The position numbers and the translations under genes are program-made. This document shows, piece by piece, positions 20,697 through 32,551 of a DNA stretch of 64,000 nucleotides (position 1 is its first letter; the number at the start of each line of letters is the position of its first letter). The notes under the pieces are model-generated. The model did not search any database. It was not told where the DNA came from and worked only from the letters and a program-made list of their open reading frames with translations. This stretch comes from Viola odorata (taxonomy: Eukaryota > Streptophyta > Magnoliopsida > Malpighiales > Violaceae): positions 60,240,023 through 60,304,022 of the forward strand of contig OY829545.1 of assembly GCA_963691705.1 (NCBI GenBank), written 5' to 3'.

Positions 20697-21080
20697 CTGT
20701 TGATGCTTGATCACTTTGAGATCACTTTATCGTTGACGCTTGATCATTTTGAGATCAACTTTGTCGTTCATGCTTGATCATTTTGAGATCAACTTTGTCG
20801 TTGACGCTTGATCCTTTTGAGATCACTTTGTCGTTCATGCTTGACCATTTTGAGATCACTTTGTCGTTGACGTTTGATCATTTTGAGATCACTTTGTCGT
20901 TCATGCTTGATCATTTTGAGATCACTTTGTCGTTGACGTTTGATCATTTTGAGATCACTTTGTCGTTGACGTTTGATCATTTTGAGATCATTTTATCATT
21001 CATGCTTGATCATTTTGAGATCACTTTGTCGTTCATGCTTGATCACTTTGAGATCATGTTGTCGTTGATGCTTGACCATT
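20697..21080. repeat. 33-bp minisatellite, about 12 copies
   Basis: Units such as GCTTGATCATTTTGAGATC plus ACTTTGTCGTTGA repeat every 33 bp (11 codons). Because 33 is divisible by three, the array is open on both strands, as an 11-residue repeat (DHFEITLSLTF on plus, MIKRQRQSDLK on minus). Two alternating subtypes (GTTGACG and GTTCATG) are visible. No start context or homologue supports translation. Confidence 0.9.
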
Positions 21081-21099
21081 TTTTTCATATACTTGCTTC

Positions 21100-21255
21100 T
21101 GCCGTTGTTTTGTGTTCTTCGAACATCTTTTTTTTTTTTATTGTGTTCTTTGAACATCTTCTCTTTTTTTTTATTATTGTGTTCTTTGAACATCTTTTTT
21201 GATTGTGTTCTTTGAACATCTTTTTGATTGTGTTCTTTGAACATCTTTTTTTATT
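21100..21255. repeat. Short tandem repeat around TTGTGTTCTTTGAACATC
   Basis: About five copies of TTGTGTTCTTTGAACATC separated by variable poly-T, so the period varies between about 25 and 38 bp. It contains the near-palindrome GTTCTTTGAAC. Confidence 0.85.
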
Positions 21256-21289
21256 TTTTATTTTTTTTTCAAGCAAAGCAAGTACAATC

Positions 21290-21535
21290 TCTTGTTTGGT
21301 CTACATCCCCTCTACCTTTGGTAGAAACCTCCAAGTCGTGATTTATTTTGGCATTCTTCTGACGTTGTTTGGTCAGCGATCCTCCGTATCTTTGGCAAAA
21401 ACCTCCAAGTCTTGATTTACTTTGACATTCTTCTGACGTTGTTTGGTCAGCGACCCTCTCTATCTTTGGCAAAAACCTCCAAGTCTTGATTTACTTTGAC
21501 ATTCTTCTGACGTTGTTTTGTCAGCGATTCCCCAA
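21290..21535. repeat. 74-bp tandem repeat, about 3 copies
   Basis: ACCTCCAAGTC recurs at 21327, 21401 and 21475. Each unit also carries TTCTTCTGACGTTGTTTGGTCAGCGA. The array follows the preceding two with little spacer. Confidence 0.9.
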
Positions 21536-22196
21536 GGGCTTCCTTGTCATTCCCTTGTCTGATGTGTATCTTCTACTTAGCGGTCCCAGTCAAGCACTAA
21601 CTCACTTGGTTGAAAGGCTTTTGAGTGTTTGTTAGAGTTGTACATGGTGTACAGAATATGTATTTTGAGGGAAAAATGTTAAAAATGAAAATGTGGAAGA
21701 AGAGCAAAGCAAAGTCCCCTGTCATCTTACCGTTATCCCATGTCTGACAGTTCATGTACCTTGGATATTATGCAAATCTAACTAGCACCTAGTTTAGCAT
21801 TTACACTCATGAAAGAAATAAGGCGTGAAGGCCCACAGTACTCACAGGGATATGTTTTGTGACTGCTTACATCTAAACATGTCATGAATATAAGAGTTAA
21901 CAGACAAGATCATGTATGTTTACATAATTTCTAATGAACGTCCAAATTAAAGCGATGAATGTGTTTGATTCAAAAACGTTCAAAACATGAGATTTTTATT
22001 TCCCCTCTTTTTTCTTTTCAGCCCAAGTTGCACATGTATAAAGGGAAAATTTCCAAAAACTAAGGCTTTTTCTTTTTTCTCAGCCAACATTACGCACGCA
22101 CTCTTGCAACAATGTAAATAGTGGGAATTTAAAAATTGCGATAACATAAATTACAGAAACAGAAATTGCGAAAACTGAAACTGTAAAAATATAAAG
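21536..22196. other. Unique-looking spacer between tandem arrays
   Basis: No gene, RNA or repeat family recognised. Confidence 0.4.
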
Positions 22197-23465
22197 GGAC
22201 AAATTCCCTAAAAAATGAGCTTGGACATTTTTTCCAACGCCTTCCTTCTGGTCGTCACTTCACTTGCTTGCCCCCAAGTTTGCAAGTCTCGTGGCACTTG
22301 AAAGATAAAAAATTGCAGAAATGTAAATAGCGAAGACTAAATTGTAAAAGTGTGAAGGACGACTTCCCTGAAAAATGAGCTTGGACATTTTTTCCAACGC
22401 CTTCCTTCTGGTCGTCACTTCACTTGCTTGCCCCCAAGTTCACAAGTCTTGTTGCACCTGAAAATGTAAAATTGCAGAAATGTAAACTGCAAAAAACATA
22501 GATTGCGGAAGGGGAATTTGTAAATGTAATAGACAACTCCCTTGAAGAATGAGCTTGGACATTTTTCTAACGCCTTCCTTCTGGTCGTCACTTCACTTGC
22601 TTGCCCCCAAGTTTGCAAGTCTCGTGGCACCTGAAAGATAAAAAATTGCAGGAATGTAAATAGCGAAGACTAAATTGTAAAAGTGTGAAGGACGACTTCC
22701 CTGAAAAATGAGCTTGGACATCTTTCTAACGCCTTCCTTCTAGTCGTCACTTCACTTGCTTGCCCCCAAGTTCACAAGTCTTGTTGCACCTGAAAATGTA
22801 AAATTGCAGAAATGTAAACTGCAAAAAACATAGATTGCGGAAGGGGAATTTGTAAATGTAATAGACAACTCCCTTGAAGAATGAGCTTGGACATTTTTCT
22901 AACGCCTTCCTTCTGGTCGTCACTTCACTTGCTTGCCCCCAGGTTTGCAAGTCTCGTGGCACCTGAAAGATAAAAAATTGCAGGAATGTAAATAGCGAAG
23001 ACTAAATTGTAAAAGTGTGAAGGACGACTTCCCTGAAAAATGAGCTTGGACATTTTTCTAACGCCTTCCTTCTAGTCGTCACTTCACTTGCTTGCCCCCA
23101 AGTTTACAAGTCTTGTTGCACCTGAAAATGTAAAATTGCAGAAATGTAAACTGCAAAAAATATAGATTGCGGAAGGGGAATTTGTAAATGTAATAGACAA
23201 CTCCCTTGAAGAATGAGCTTGGACATTCTTCGACACCTTCTTCTGATCGTCACTTCACTTGCTTGCCCCCAAGTTCGCAAGTCTCGTGGCACCTGAAATG
23301 CAGAATTGTATAAATGTAAATTGCAAAATCATAGATTGCAGAAGGGGAATTTGTAAATGTAATAGACAACTCCCTTGAAGAATGAGCTTGGACATTCTTC
23401 GACACCTTCTTCTGGTCGTCACTTCACTTGCTTGCCCCCAAGTTCGCAAGTCTCGTGGCACCTCT
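22197..23465. repeat. Satellite-like array: about 166-bp monomers in 332-bp dimers
   Basis: The core GAGCTTGGACATT..CCTTC..TGGTCGTCACTTCACTTGCTTG occurs eight times, at intervals alternating near 160 and 172 bp, so the true period is a 332-bp dimer. Frames ending at 22630 and 22962 give identical 71-residue translations, showing near identity between dimers. The last two units have AACGCC changed to ACACC and a 166-bp spacing. Confidence 0.9.
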
Positions 23466-23599
23466 CACGAAGCGCCCTTGTTTAAAGTCGTAGGCTCGAC
23501 TAATGTGTACAACTTCCCTTCATACCCCCGTCCTGTAAGTAGGAAAGAAAAGAAACTAATCAGTAGTGCCTAAATTCAGAATAAACTGAAATTTAGAAA

Positions 23600-24450
23600 T
23601 TTTGACGAAAATGGGGTTGTGAACCGCCACACGATTTTTGAAAGGTGGGGTCTACACTGCCACATGTTTTTTGAAATGTGGGGCGTGAACCGCCACATTG
23701 AAAGGTGGGGTTTAAGCCGCCACATGTTTTTTGAATGTGGGGTATATCATGCATACGATTGATATTGACAAAAAGCGTTAATAAATAAAAGGGATCGAAA
23801 GGCGTACTTTCGAGCGAAGCTTGAATTTTAAAACCTACAAAGTGAGAGTATTAGCGATAGCTTGAGAAATAAATAAACAATTTTATGAGAGCAAGAAATT
23901 AAATGACAGTTGATGGTATACGAGAAATGATGGATTTCATGTATACGAAAATGAAATGCTGAGTTTGGTTGTATGCGAAAAATGATTGATTTTAAGCATA
24001 CGAGAATTTATTGCTAGGTTGATTGCATGCGAAAAATGATGGATTTTTACGCATGTGAGAATTTAAATGCTAGTTGAGTTGTATGCGAAAAATGATGGAT
24101 TTTACGCATACGAGAATTAAAATGCTAAGTTGATTTGTGCAGAAAAATTAAATGCAGTTTGACGATTTACAGGAAATTAAAACAGTTTAATGGTTTGCAG
24201 AAAAAATAATAGTTGATATTTTGCGGAAGAATTTCCAGCAGTTTGCGAAAAATTAAACAGTTGATAATACGAAAAAAATGCAATTGATATTCGCGGAAAT
24301 AAAACAGTTGATATTTACAGAAATTAAAACAGTTTGATAGTTGCAGAAAAATAACAATTTGTATTTTTGCAGAAAATAAAACAGGTGATATTGCAGAAAA
24401 ATAACAGTTGATAATCGCAGAAAATAAAACAGTGGATAATACGAAAAATA
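23600..24450. repeat. Three further short tandem blocks
   Basis: 23610-23750: units of about 47 bp with GAACCGCCACA..GGTGGGG. 23925-24125: units of about 60 bp with TATGCGAAAAATGATGGATTTTA and CGCATACGAGAATT. 24125-24450: units of about 30 bp with GCAGAAAATAAAACAGTTGATA. All are degenerate and non-coding. Confidence 0.8.
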
Positions 24451-24469
24451 ATCATACGAAGCATACGAA

Positions 24470-25471
24470 TTATTTTTTATGAAAAAAGTGCGATCCGAAA
24501 TCTCGGAAAGAATTGAAAATGGGCTGGGCCCAGTTTAAAAATGAAAAGAAAATGAGAAAATGGGCCAGGAACTATTCCTGGCCCAAGGAAATAAAAAAAA
24601 AAAAAAAAGAATGGTGATGGGCCAAGCCCATCACCTTTCCTCCTTTTCTTCCACGGCAAACCCATAATACACATGCACACACTATTCACTATCTTCTTCA
24701 CCAAGTCGTCGGCGCTACTGCCGGCGACCAAGGTCCGGCCACCCGTGGTCGGATCAAAAAAATATTCGTACCGGGACGCTCGTCTCCTCGACGGCTTCCC
24801 GACTGTACTAACCTCGAATTTTAGCGAAAACCGTACAGAGTTTAATTTCGAAAAAATGACGAAACCGTTAATTATCGAAAACTAATTAATTCGAACGATC
24901 TAATCAACGATTTTTAAAATTTAAAGCGTGTATTTAATCTACATCATGCACATGAATTAATGGCATAAAAGAAAGCAATTAATTTGCTTAAGATCAAGCC
25001 CAACGAAATTAAAAAGAAAAATGCTTAAGAAAAACGAAAATGGCTAGAGAGAGAATGCTCACCTCAAGGCCTTGAACTGGACGATCTTCGCTCTAAATGA
25101 GCAACTGATCAGAGGAGAGGGGGAGAGCAAGGAAGCTTGCTGATTTGGTCCCCCTTGAACCGTGGAAATGGCTTGGTATTTTTTATCACATGGCTTGGAC
25201 CTAAAACGAAGAAAAAACTAAGAAACGACTGCCGGATAATTAAAAATGTGATTTTTAAGGCTAAAAATAATAATGAAAATACTTGACGAAAAATTAAAAA
25301 CGCGATTTCGAAAGCTGACGACGCTAATGATGATGCTAAAACGCGATGCAAACCCTAAAAATGCTAGCGATAGTAAACTAACTACAGACGGCTGTAAATT
25401 AAGTAAAAATGACAGTAAATTAAATAAATGACAGAAATGCTAAAATTAAGTAAAAATGGCGTCAAAATTCG
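24470..25471 (+). mobile_element. Tat/Ogre-like LTR block, copy 2
   Basis: Contains GGGCTGGGCCCAG and GGGCCAAGCCCATCAC boxes, GC-rich CGGCGACCAAGGTCCGGCC, then an AT-rich tail closing GGCGTCAAAATTCGGGTATCAATA. The terminus matches that at 2400-2420. Together with the tandem arrays on its left it fits the 3' region and LTR of a Tat/Ogre-type gypsy element. The left boundary is unclear; sequence at 23780-23880 already resembles the block at 26060. Confidence 0.5.
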
Positions 25472-26670
25472 GGTATCAATAGATGCGATTAAGGCTTTGG
25501 ACCTTTGTTATCAACATACAAGGAAACGTTTTAAGGTAATCTTACCTTTTGGACGAACCATGATCAATCCATCTCTTCAAAACCGTTGTTAATGATAATT
25601 GACATAAATATGTAGATATAACAAACATACACAATTTTTAACTACTTAACTAATTATTACAAACCACAATTCCATAAAACTACTTTATCTAAATATTACA
25701 AACCACAATTCATAATAAAAACTACTTACCTAATTATTACAAATTGGGGGTCGGAATAATTATCTAAATAATTATTACAACAAATAAAATAGCTAATTAA
25801 TTACAACCAGTTGATAATGAGTAATTACTTATTACAACAAGTGAAAATAAGCAATTAATTGTTACAACAAGTTTAGCAATTAATTATTGTTCCAAACATG
25901 CGATTTAAAATAATTGACGATTAATTATCATATTCGAATGCGTGAAAATAATGCTTTCAATTTTAATGGGCCAGGATAGGCCCATACTTGGTTTTCTAAT
26001 TTGTTGGAGACTATGCATGCAAAATCCTTACAGAAAACATTCAAATTAAATAACAGAAAGATAAACAACGTACTTTTATCGGAAGATTTGAAATTTATAC
26101 CTACAAAATGAGAGTGTTAGTACGAATTTTAAGATAATAAATAATAAAAGCACATACACCATTTATTTCATACAAACAGTCATGAAAATAAATAAATATC
26201 ATGTGCGCATTTTACAATTTTTACCACAAATTGGCACAAACACATAGCAAATAAAACATCATGTAAAACATACAATCTAAAATTCATGGTAAAATACATG
26301 GTATAAATTAAATAAAATCTCATACATGGTATAAAAATAAATAAAAACAGCACACATGTAGCAATTAATTTCAGCAAATTAAACATGTCAAAAATCATAC
26401 GAGCAATTAAAATAAATTGACGAAATCATTCGAAAGCTTGAGATTGGACCAAAATAAATAAAATGGACATATGGGCTTGGCCAAGCCAAGCCCAACAGAA
26501 AATAAAACAAGGAAGGGACGGGCTGAAGCCCGTCACCTTCGTCACTCTCACGCAAGAACAGCCAACATGGTTGTTCTTCTTCCTCACGTGGTGGCTGGCG
26601 ACTCAAGCTCCAAATGTTGGAACCGTATGGGAGATTACATCCCAAGGAACGAATCAATCCGATTACTGCA
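25472..26670. mobile_element. Related Tat-like LTR segment, copy 3, interrupted at 26670
   Basis: 26060-26150 (GTACTTTTATCGGAAG..CCTACAAAATGAGAGTGTTAG) parallels 23800-23880 (GTACTTTCGAGCGAAG..CCTACAAAGTGAGAGTATTAG). 26470-26530 carries the same GGGCTTGGCCAAG..GGGCTGAAGCCCGTCACC box theme. A copia LTR starts at 26671 and appears to have interrupted it. No coding sequence. Confidence 0.5.
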
Positions 26671-28229
26671 TGAAAAATTAGATCCGGATGCGGAAGCGTA
26701 CCTAATGATGATGCTGCCATGATCGATGTAGAAATCCTGGATTTGATCTTCTAGTGGATGGTTGCTTTGGGTTCAATGGAGCTCCCTCACTCTCTCTTTC
26801 GGTTTCTCTGTCTGTATTTTTCTTTCCTTTTGCTTAATGAGAAACAATGGAGAGTGCCTTATTAATATAAAGCAATTCCACTAGGGATCAATTCCGTCCT
26901 TAATGTTTTTCATTAATTCCGAATCGGTTCATCAACAATTCGGAATTAATCCAGAATCTGCACAATAACCGTATTAACCCCCACACACTATTTCAATTAG
27001 ACGATTGGACCCTTTAACTTTATTAGATCATCAAATTGGTCCAATTAACCTTATGTTAACAATATATTATATGACGGTACACAAATAACATATGCGTCCA
27101 TATGTCCCTAACGTGTACAAACGGTACTAACGCACTAGTCCCGTTGTCCAAAATCCAACAATCTCCCACTTGGACAACTCGACAATGTGCAATCCTTATA
27201 GTACCACTTTTTTGTCATACAATCATAAGTTAACCCCGAATGCTAGCATATATCCGTCTAATTCAATCCGGTCCATTAACTTCACCAATACAAGAACCAA
27301 AAGAGCAGTCGTCGCAGTTCAAGCGGCTAAACTCATGATGATCACGAGTACTGACTAATTAACGACATGGATCCAGTGTGCATGTACAGCATGGAAATTA
27401 CATGTGAAATGATCTATATATGTCTATTTCCAACTGATCCACTTTACTTTATGAGATCAAAATTCAGAGCATATATTAAATAAACTGTAAATCAATATCC
27501 ATAAACTGTGAAATAACATAATACACAGTCAAAATATATACAAGTTACAATAGTACAAATGTAACTCCCACTAATCTCAGGCATCTAACTTTATAACACC
27601 CATACTTGATACATGACCATGAAATGCTACAGGTGTCAATGCCTTAGTGAGCGGATCCGCAATCATATCATTTGTACCCAATAACTCTATGCTTACTTGA
27701 TTGCTCTGAACCCTTTCCTTTACGGCAAGGAACTTTATATCAATGTGCTTAAACTTGGATGAACTCCGATTATTGTTGGAGTACAGCACTGATGCCCGGT
27801 TGTCACAAAAAATCCTCAAAGGTCTCTCAATACCAGTGATAACTCACAGTCCCTTAACCATATTTCGCAGCCATATAGCATGACTGGATGCCTCGTAGCA
27901 AGCTACGAACTCAGCCTCCATAGTGGAAGATGCAACAAGTGACTGTTTCGCACTCTTCCATGAAATGACTCCTTCAGCCAGAAGAAAGACATAACCTGAA
28001 GTCGATCTCCGACTATCCTGGCATCCAGCGTAATCAGAATCAGAATACCCAACGATCTCAAGCTGATCTGATTTCCTATATGTGAGCATATAGTTTTTCG
28101 TTTTCTGCAGGTATCGAAAAACTCTTTTGGCTGCAATCCAATGATCCTTTCCAGGATTGCTCTGGTATCTGCCTAACATACCAACAATAAATGCAAGATC
28201 CGGACGGGTGCAAACTTGTGCATACATGA
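26671..28229 (-). mobile_element. 3' part of a Ty1/copia element (RNase H and 3' LTR)
   Basis: Read on the minus strand: end of RT and RNase H (28229-27844), the pol C-terminus (27819-27577), then noncoding sequence with polypurine tract AAGTGGGAGAT, and a 490-bp LTR from TGTTGGATTTTGG at 27160 to ..AATTTTTCA at 26671. A TATA-like TTTATATTAATAAG lies near 26875. The element is cut at 28229, so the 5' half is missing. A second tip of the same LTR family is at 2780. Confidence 0.85.
27577..28229 (-). pseudogene. Copia RT end and RNase H fragment
   Basis: Starts with MYAQVCTRPDL (the end of the RT connection), then RNase H motifs YSDSDYAGCQDSRRSTSG, WKSAKQ and STMEAEF, a stop in the region 27844-27819, and then IFCDNRASV, KHIDIK and ADPLTK in a shifted frame. 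The motif order is standard for copia. The stop and frame change between the two frames and the loss of everything upstream show it is dead. Confidence 0.9.
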
Positions 28230-28256
28230 TGCGCGAATATCAGGCGTTGTGCTTCA

Positions 28257-28640
28257 TTGTACGTTCTTTCCTTGCAGGATATGATTCGAGATATCGAAGT
28301 TAATCAACTTCGTCTTGAAGATATGATTGCTCCTCTGATTTTTCAAAAGGGCACAACGAGGGAAAAAGACGACGATGCTCTAGAGGAGGTTTCTGCCCTT
28401 AGCTCAAGCCTTGCCCATATTCAAGAATCCATCAATGTGTTACAAAATCATTGGTAGAGAATTGCTTAGAGAATGCAACTGTAGAAGCCGGCGACAACCT
28501 CATCACCGGAATCACCAATTTCTCACTCACACTAGCAACTACCCAAGCCAGAAGGGCAAAAGAGACTGCTTTAGGGTTTCGTTTTGTTTCAAATCAGGTT
28601 TTTTTTACTGTTTCAAGCTGGGTTAATTTGGAGGCCGATT
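28257..28640 (+). pseudogene. Unidentified captured exon(s)
   Basis: After CTTGCAG the frame reads DMIRDIEVNQLRLEDMIAPL, a charged stretch, and SSSLAHIQESINVLQNH. It then ends, and the neighbouring frame continues with VENCLENATVEAGDNLITGI..TQARRAKETALGF. A one-base shift near 28450 would join them into one helical, coiled-coil-like protein. I do not recognise the parent. It sits between the broken copia element and the RBR fragment. Confidence 0.45.
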
Positions 28641-28867
28641 CGCTCACCTTTTCAGGTAGGGAGAGTTAAGGACGGCCAGATTTGTTTACCATTTTACTGG
28701 GTTTCTGTTTTATTTGTGTAATTTGTTGAGTTTGCAAAGTTTGAATCTGTGTTGTCATGTTTGGGTGATAAAGATGGCGGTTCCTTACTTTATTAGGATT
28801 TTCTCAATTGGAATTTCTACTTTTATGATTGTTTGCGTTTTCAGTAATTACAGTTGCTCCAACCAAT

Positions 28868-31175
28868 ATGGAGGAAGCTAAGCCCTCGATGCCAACACCA
28901 ACAGCAACAACAAGTAGCAATTCACATAGTGAAAGTGGAAGAGGCGGGGAAACCCTTAAGGAATACAGCGAGGCTATTGAAGTGCGATTCACCGAATTTT
29001 GCAAGGTGTGAATTCTTTTCCCCCCAGAGTTTTCATTATTCAATTTTTTTTTTAGTATTTCATGTTTACGGGTACTTTTCTTAGCATTTGACTTTCAAAA
29101 TGGGATTTCATATGCAGAATGGGTTGTCTTGGGATGAGAACATGAGCATGGAAGCTATAAAGCTTTTCAGAGACACAAAACATCTGCTTTTGACAAAAAT
29201 TTCAGCTATAGGGAATACGGTAGATTCTGATTTCACTTCATTTTCTACTTTTATCATTTCATTTTTTAAATTGCTTGTTGGAATTACTTCATGAAGTAAC
29301 TGGATTGAAACGGGGTGTTTTAGGCAGAGGAAGCAGAACGGTTTTGGTTTTCTTTTGTTTCATATGCTGTGAAGAGGCTGAGTAAGAAGAAAAGAGATAC
29401 TCTGAAGCAGAAGTCTGATCATAATGGGGTTACGTTTTTCCAGATACTGAGACTTGCCAAGCTGAAGTATTGTTTATGCTTTTAATAACTCATTTGAAAC
29501 TTAGCTTTGCTTTCAATTTTGAATCAGTGCTCTTATTCTGCTTATGTTTTGCAGTATTGTGGACTTCTTTAAAGAGTTGCCTCAGTTTCTTGTACAGGCT
29601 GGTCCGATTTTAAGTAATACGTACGGTGCTGATTGGGAAAGCAGACTTCAGGTATTGGTGTGGTGGAGATTTATGTCTTTGCTCTTAATGCAGATGTCTT
29701 AATATACTTTTGATTTGTTAGGTTTTTCCTTCTCTTTTTAGGGTCTAATGATGTTCAATTTGCTTTTCCTTCTGTCAGGCAAAAGAATTGCTAGCCAACT
29801 TTGTGCACTTGGGCATTTTAAGCAGGTTGGATTAGTTTTCTGTCTTTGCTTATTTAGTACCAATAGCCTTTTTGATGGCATCTGTAAGTTATGTTTGTTG
29901 AATATTGTTAAGTTTACTCCAAGTGTCTCCCTGCAAATCTTTATTAATCTATTCTGCAAGGTTTGTACTATAAGAAACATGTCAATTCTTGATATTTTCT
30001 TTTTTTGCTTCGTGTTATTTAAGATAAATTGCTCGTTGACTGTGGAATGGAAGGAAATTTCATAGTAGTGGCACTATTAGGTCACTGTGATGTGATCCAA
30101 AATCTGCTCATTTTCCCCTTCAACCTACTCTGACTTTATTTTGTTTCCAGCAAGACCTTGTATTTTACCTTGCGTAACTTTTAGGTTTCTTGTACTTTTC
30201 ATTTTTTAATTTTTTTTCCATGTACCTGACCATCTATACAGTCTGCTCACCATATGTTTTGCTTGTTTACTGTTCTTATATTATACTTTACTACTATCTC
30301 ATGCACCAGACATAGTATAATTTCAAATGCCAATTGCATAATTTCCTACTTTAACTGCATTTTATATCCAAATTTTGTTTCTTTGAATCTTTTTGAGGGT
30401 ATACAATAAACAACAATCCATCTTTCTTTTCACTGGTGCAAGGTTCTACAAACGGGCATGTTAGGAACTCTTCTTGACAACTAATGGTACTGTTGATAAG
30501 TCAGCAGTTTCTGGGGACTCATCATTTGTTCCTGAATATCAACGGTTTGGATGGCTGCTGTTTCTGGCCCTCCGCGCACATGCATTTGGCCGACTTAAAG
30601 ATCTTGTGACTTGCACGAATGGTTTAGTCTCTATACTGGTTAGTTGAATTTCCTAAGTTTCTGCAGAAGAGGCTTTACACAATCTACCTTCTTTTCGCTT
30701 TACATTTTCGTTTTCATTTTTTCTTGGCATTTTCTTTCTCTGCAAGGCTATTTTAATAATCAATGTTCCAGCTCACTTTAGAAATTTCAGATTTGGTGAT
30801 TCTCAATTTGGTAATGCTCTTACTCTTGGCACAGTGTGTTAAAATTCTCCTTCTTTTGTGGTAGGAGTTTCATATTTGAGATCTTAATGTTTTATTTATT
30901 ATTTATTGTTTTTCAGTTAAGAAAGACGACAAAGGGATTGACTTGCTTGCATCTCTTTGCAATAAATATGACACCTCAGAAGATGAGCTAAGGAAAACAT
31001 TGGCAAAGACCAATAGTTTAATAGCAGATATCCTGAAGAAGAAACCCCGTTCAGCTTCTGAGTTAAAAAATGAAAACACACTGAACATTAACACAGGTGT
31101 GGTTTGTAAAGTTCTTATGGGTATCATAACAAATGTTTTTCTGATTTCAAAGGGACTACTTTATCTTTGAGCTAG
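28868..31175 (+). pseudogene. RBR: Retinoblastoma-related protein, 5' half, broken
   Basis: Exons at 28868-29005, 29118-29219, 29334-29466, 29555-29651, 29779-29825, 30443-30638, 30747-30810 and 30917-31096 encode the plant RBR N-terminus. Motifs include [91 protein letters not shown] and ILKKKP. RBR represses E2F-driven S-phase entry. An in-frame TAG lies at 30462-30464, in the exon whose family sequence reads YKRAY(R/Q)EFFL. The next exon survives only as a frameshifted stub (31152-31175). The A/B pocket is absent here. Confidence 0.9.
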
Positions 31176-31293
31176 TTTCACCAATAATACTCTCCTTTCC
31201 ATTGTGGTTTTAAAGTAATTTTTAGATGTACTTATTCCATGCCTCTGTTAAGAAAATGATCTGATTTTACCAATATTGTCATCAAAGTTCAGG

Positions 31294-32551
31294 GACTGAG
31301 GGATTTGATTGTATCCCATCTTCTCGTTCCAATAGTTCTGAAAGGTATCAGATTGGCTTGCTATGTCTGGGGATGATGCATTTCCATTTTGGGCATCCTC
31401 AACAATCTTTGCAGGTAAGAACTAGGAATGTCTTTTACCCTTCCAAGATACTAGTAATAAATAATGTTGTAGCCATTTAGATATCATTTAAACTCATTTG
31501 GTTAAAAGTTCAATTGTTCTATACCATTATTTCTGGGTTGGTTTCTTTTATATGTTCGGTCTCTGCAATCTTGCTAAAAGAACTTGGTTTGGAACTTCAT
31601 TTTGGTCATGCTTGGGTTATATGAGTCTGACTAATTTAACAAAACTGCACATTAAGCATCCTTATTCTTTTGTGTTCTTCAAACAGTCAAGGGCGTTGAC
31701 GAAGCTAGTTCGTTTTTTAGTTAGAATCTCCAAATGTTTTTCAAACACGTGATGCTATTTGCAAGTTATTTTATAAGTCATAAAGCCAAGATATGCAGAA
31801 ATACTCAAATAGGCTTAAGGCTTATCCACAATCTCAGTGCCAGCTAAACAACAGTGAGGTGCTATGTGTTATGTGTATCTGCCATAATGCTGGGTTGAAA
31901 CTGTTAAATTCCCATGTTATTCAGGAAAGTTGGTATTTGCTGTTTGGCTTATGAATGGTTTTAATTTGGATTTTTCTGAGTAATTCTTTTGATTGTTAGT
32001 GTTCAGGTTTTAACTGAAGCAGTTCGTGTTTCTCAAGAGGTAATACCGATCATTATTTCTTCTGTTCTTGCATGTGCATGCCCTCATAGAATCTGTTCTT
32101 CTGCATTTTGATGAATTGGTTGTCATTCTTGTGCTTCAATTACATGTCACGTTTTGCTAACCAATGTTGAATTTTTTTAGACATTCCAAAATTTGTATGG
32201 AGATGTGAAGTTGTTTCATTCTTTTTGTTCTGTGGTCTGACTACACAGTTTTATTGCCTTTGTTGTTGCAATTATTTACAAGAAAGTTAATCTGCAAGAG
32301 GGCACTTTATCAGCTATTTTCTTCTTGATTTGTTATTTATGCAATGGTGCCTGATTCAGTTGCACTTGTCCAGGAAAGCGATGAAAGTTGTCTTGCATAC
32401 ACTCTGGCAGCTATTTGCAACTTGTTATCTGAAATTGGCATCTCAAATACTGCTGCATTGCTTGGAACGTCCTGCTCATCTATAACCTGCATGAATACTT
32501 CATTTTCTGTTGAACAACAATTATTTGTTCTCTTTACTTGGAAAGCACTAT
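31294..32551 (+). pseudogene. APC5: Anaphase-promoting complex subunit 5 fragment
   Basis: Exons near 31294-31414 (FDCIPSSRSNSSERYQ..LGMMHFHFGHPQQSL), 32007-32039 (VLTEAVRVSQE) and 32374-32551 (DESCLAYTLAAICNLLSEIGISNTAALLG) match the central TPR-containing part of plant APC5, a scaffold subunit of the APC/C ubiquitin ligase. The surviving exons are open, but only a small part of the roughly 900-residue protein is present, and the last exon is cut after about 59 codons. It follows the RBR stub on the same strand. Confidence 0.85.

Noticed and set aside
20697..23465. Regular repeats considered as a CRISPR array
   Set aside because: Units are contiguous without unique spacers, no cas genes are present, and the genome is clearly plant nuclear.
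26388..26720. 110-codon minus-strand frame starting MAASSLGTL
   Set aside because: It spans the copia LTR end and the Tat-like block beyond 26671, so it is an accidental frame across an insertion border.
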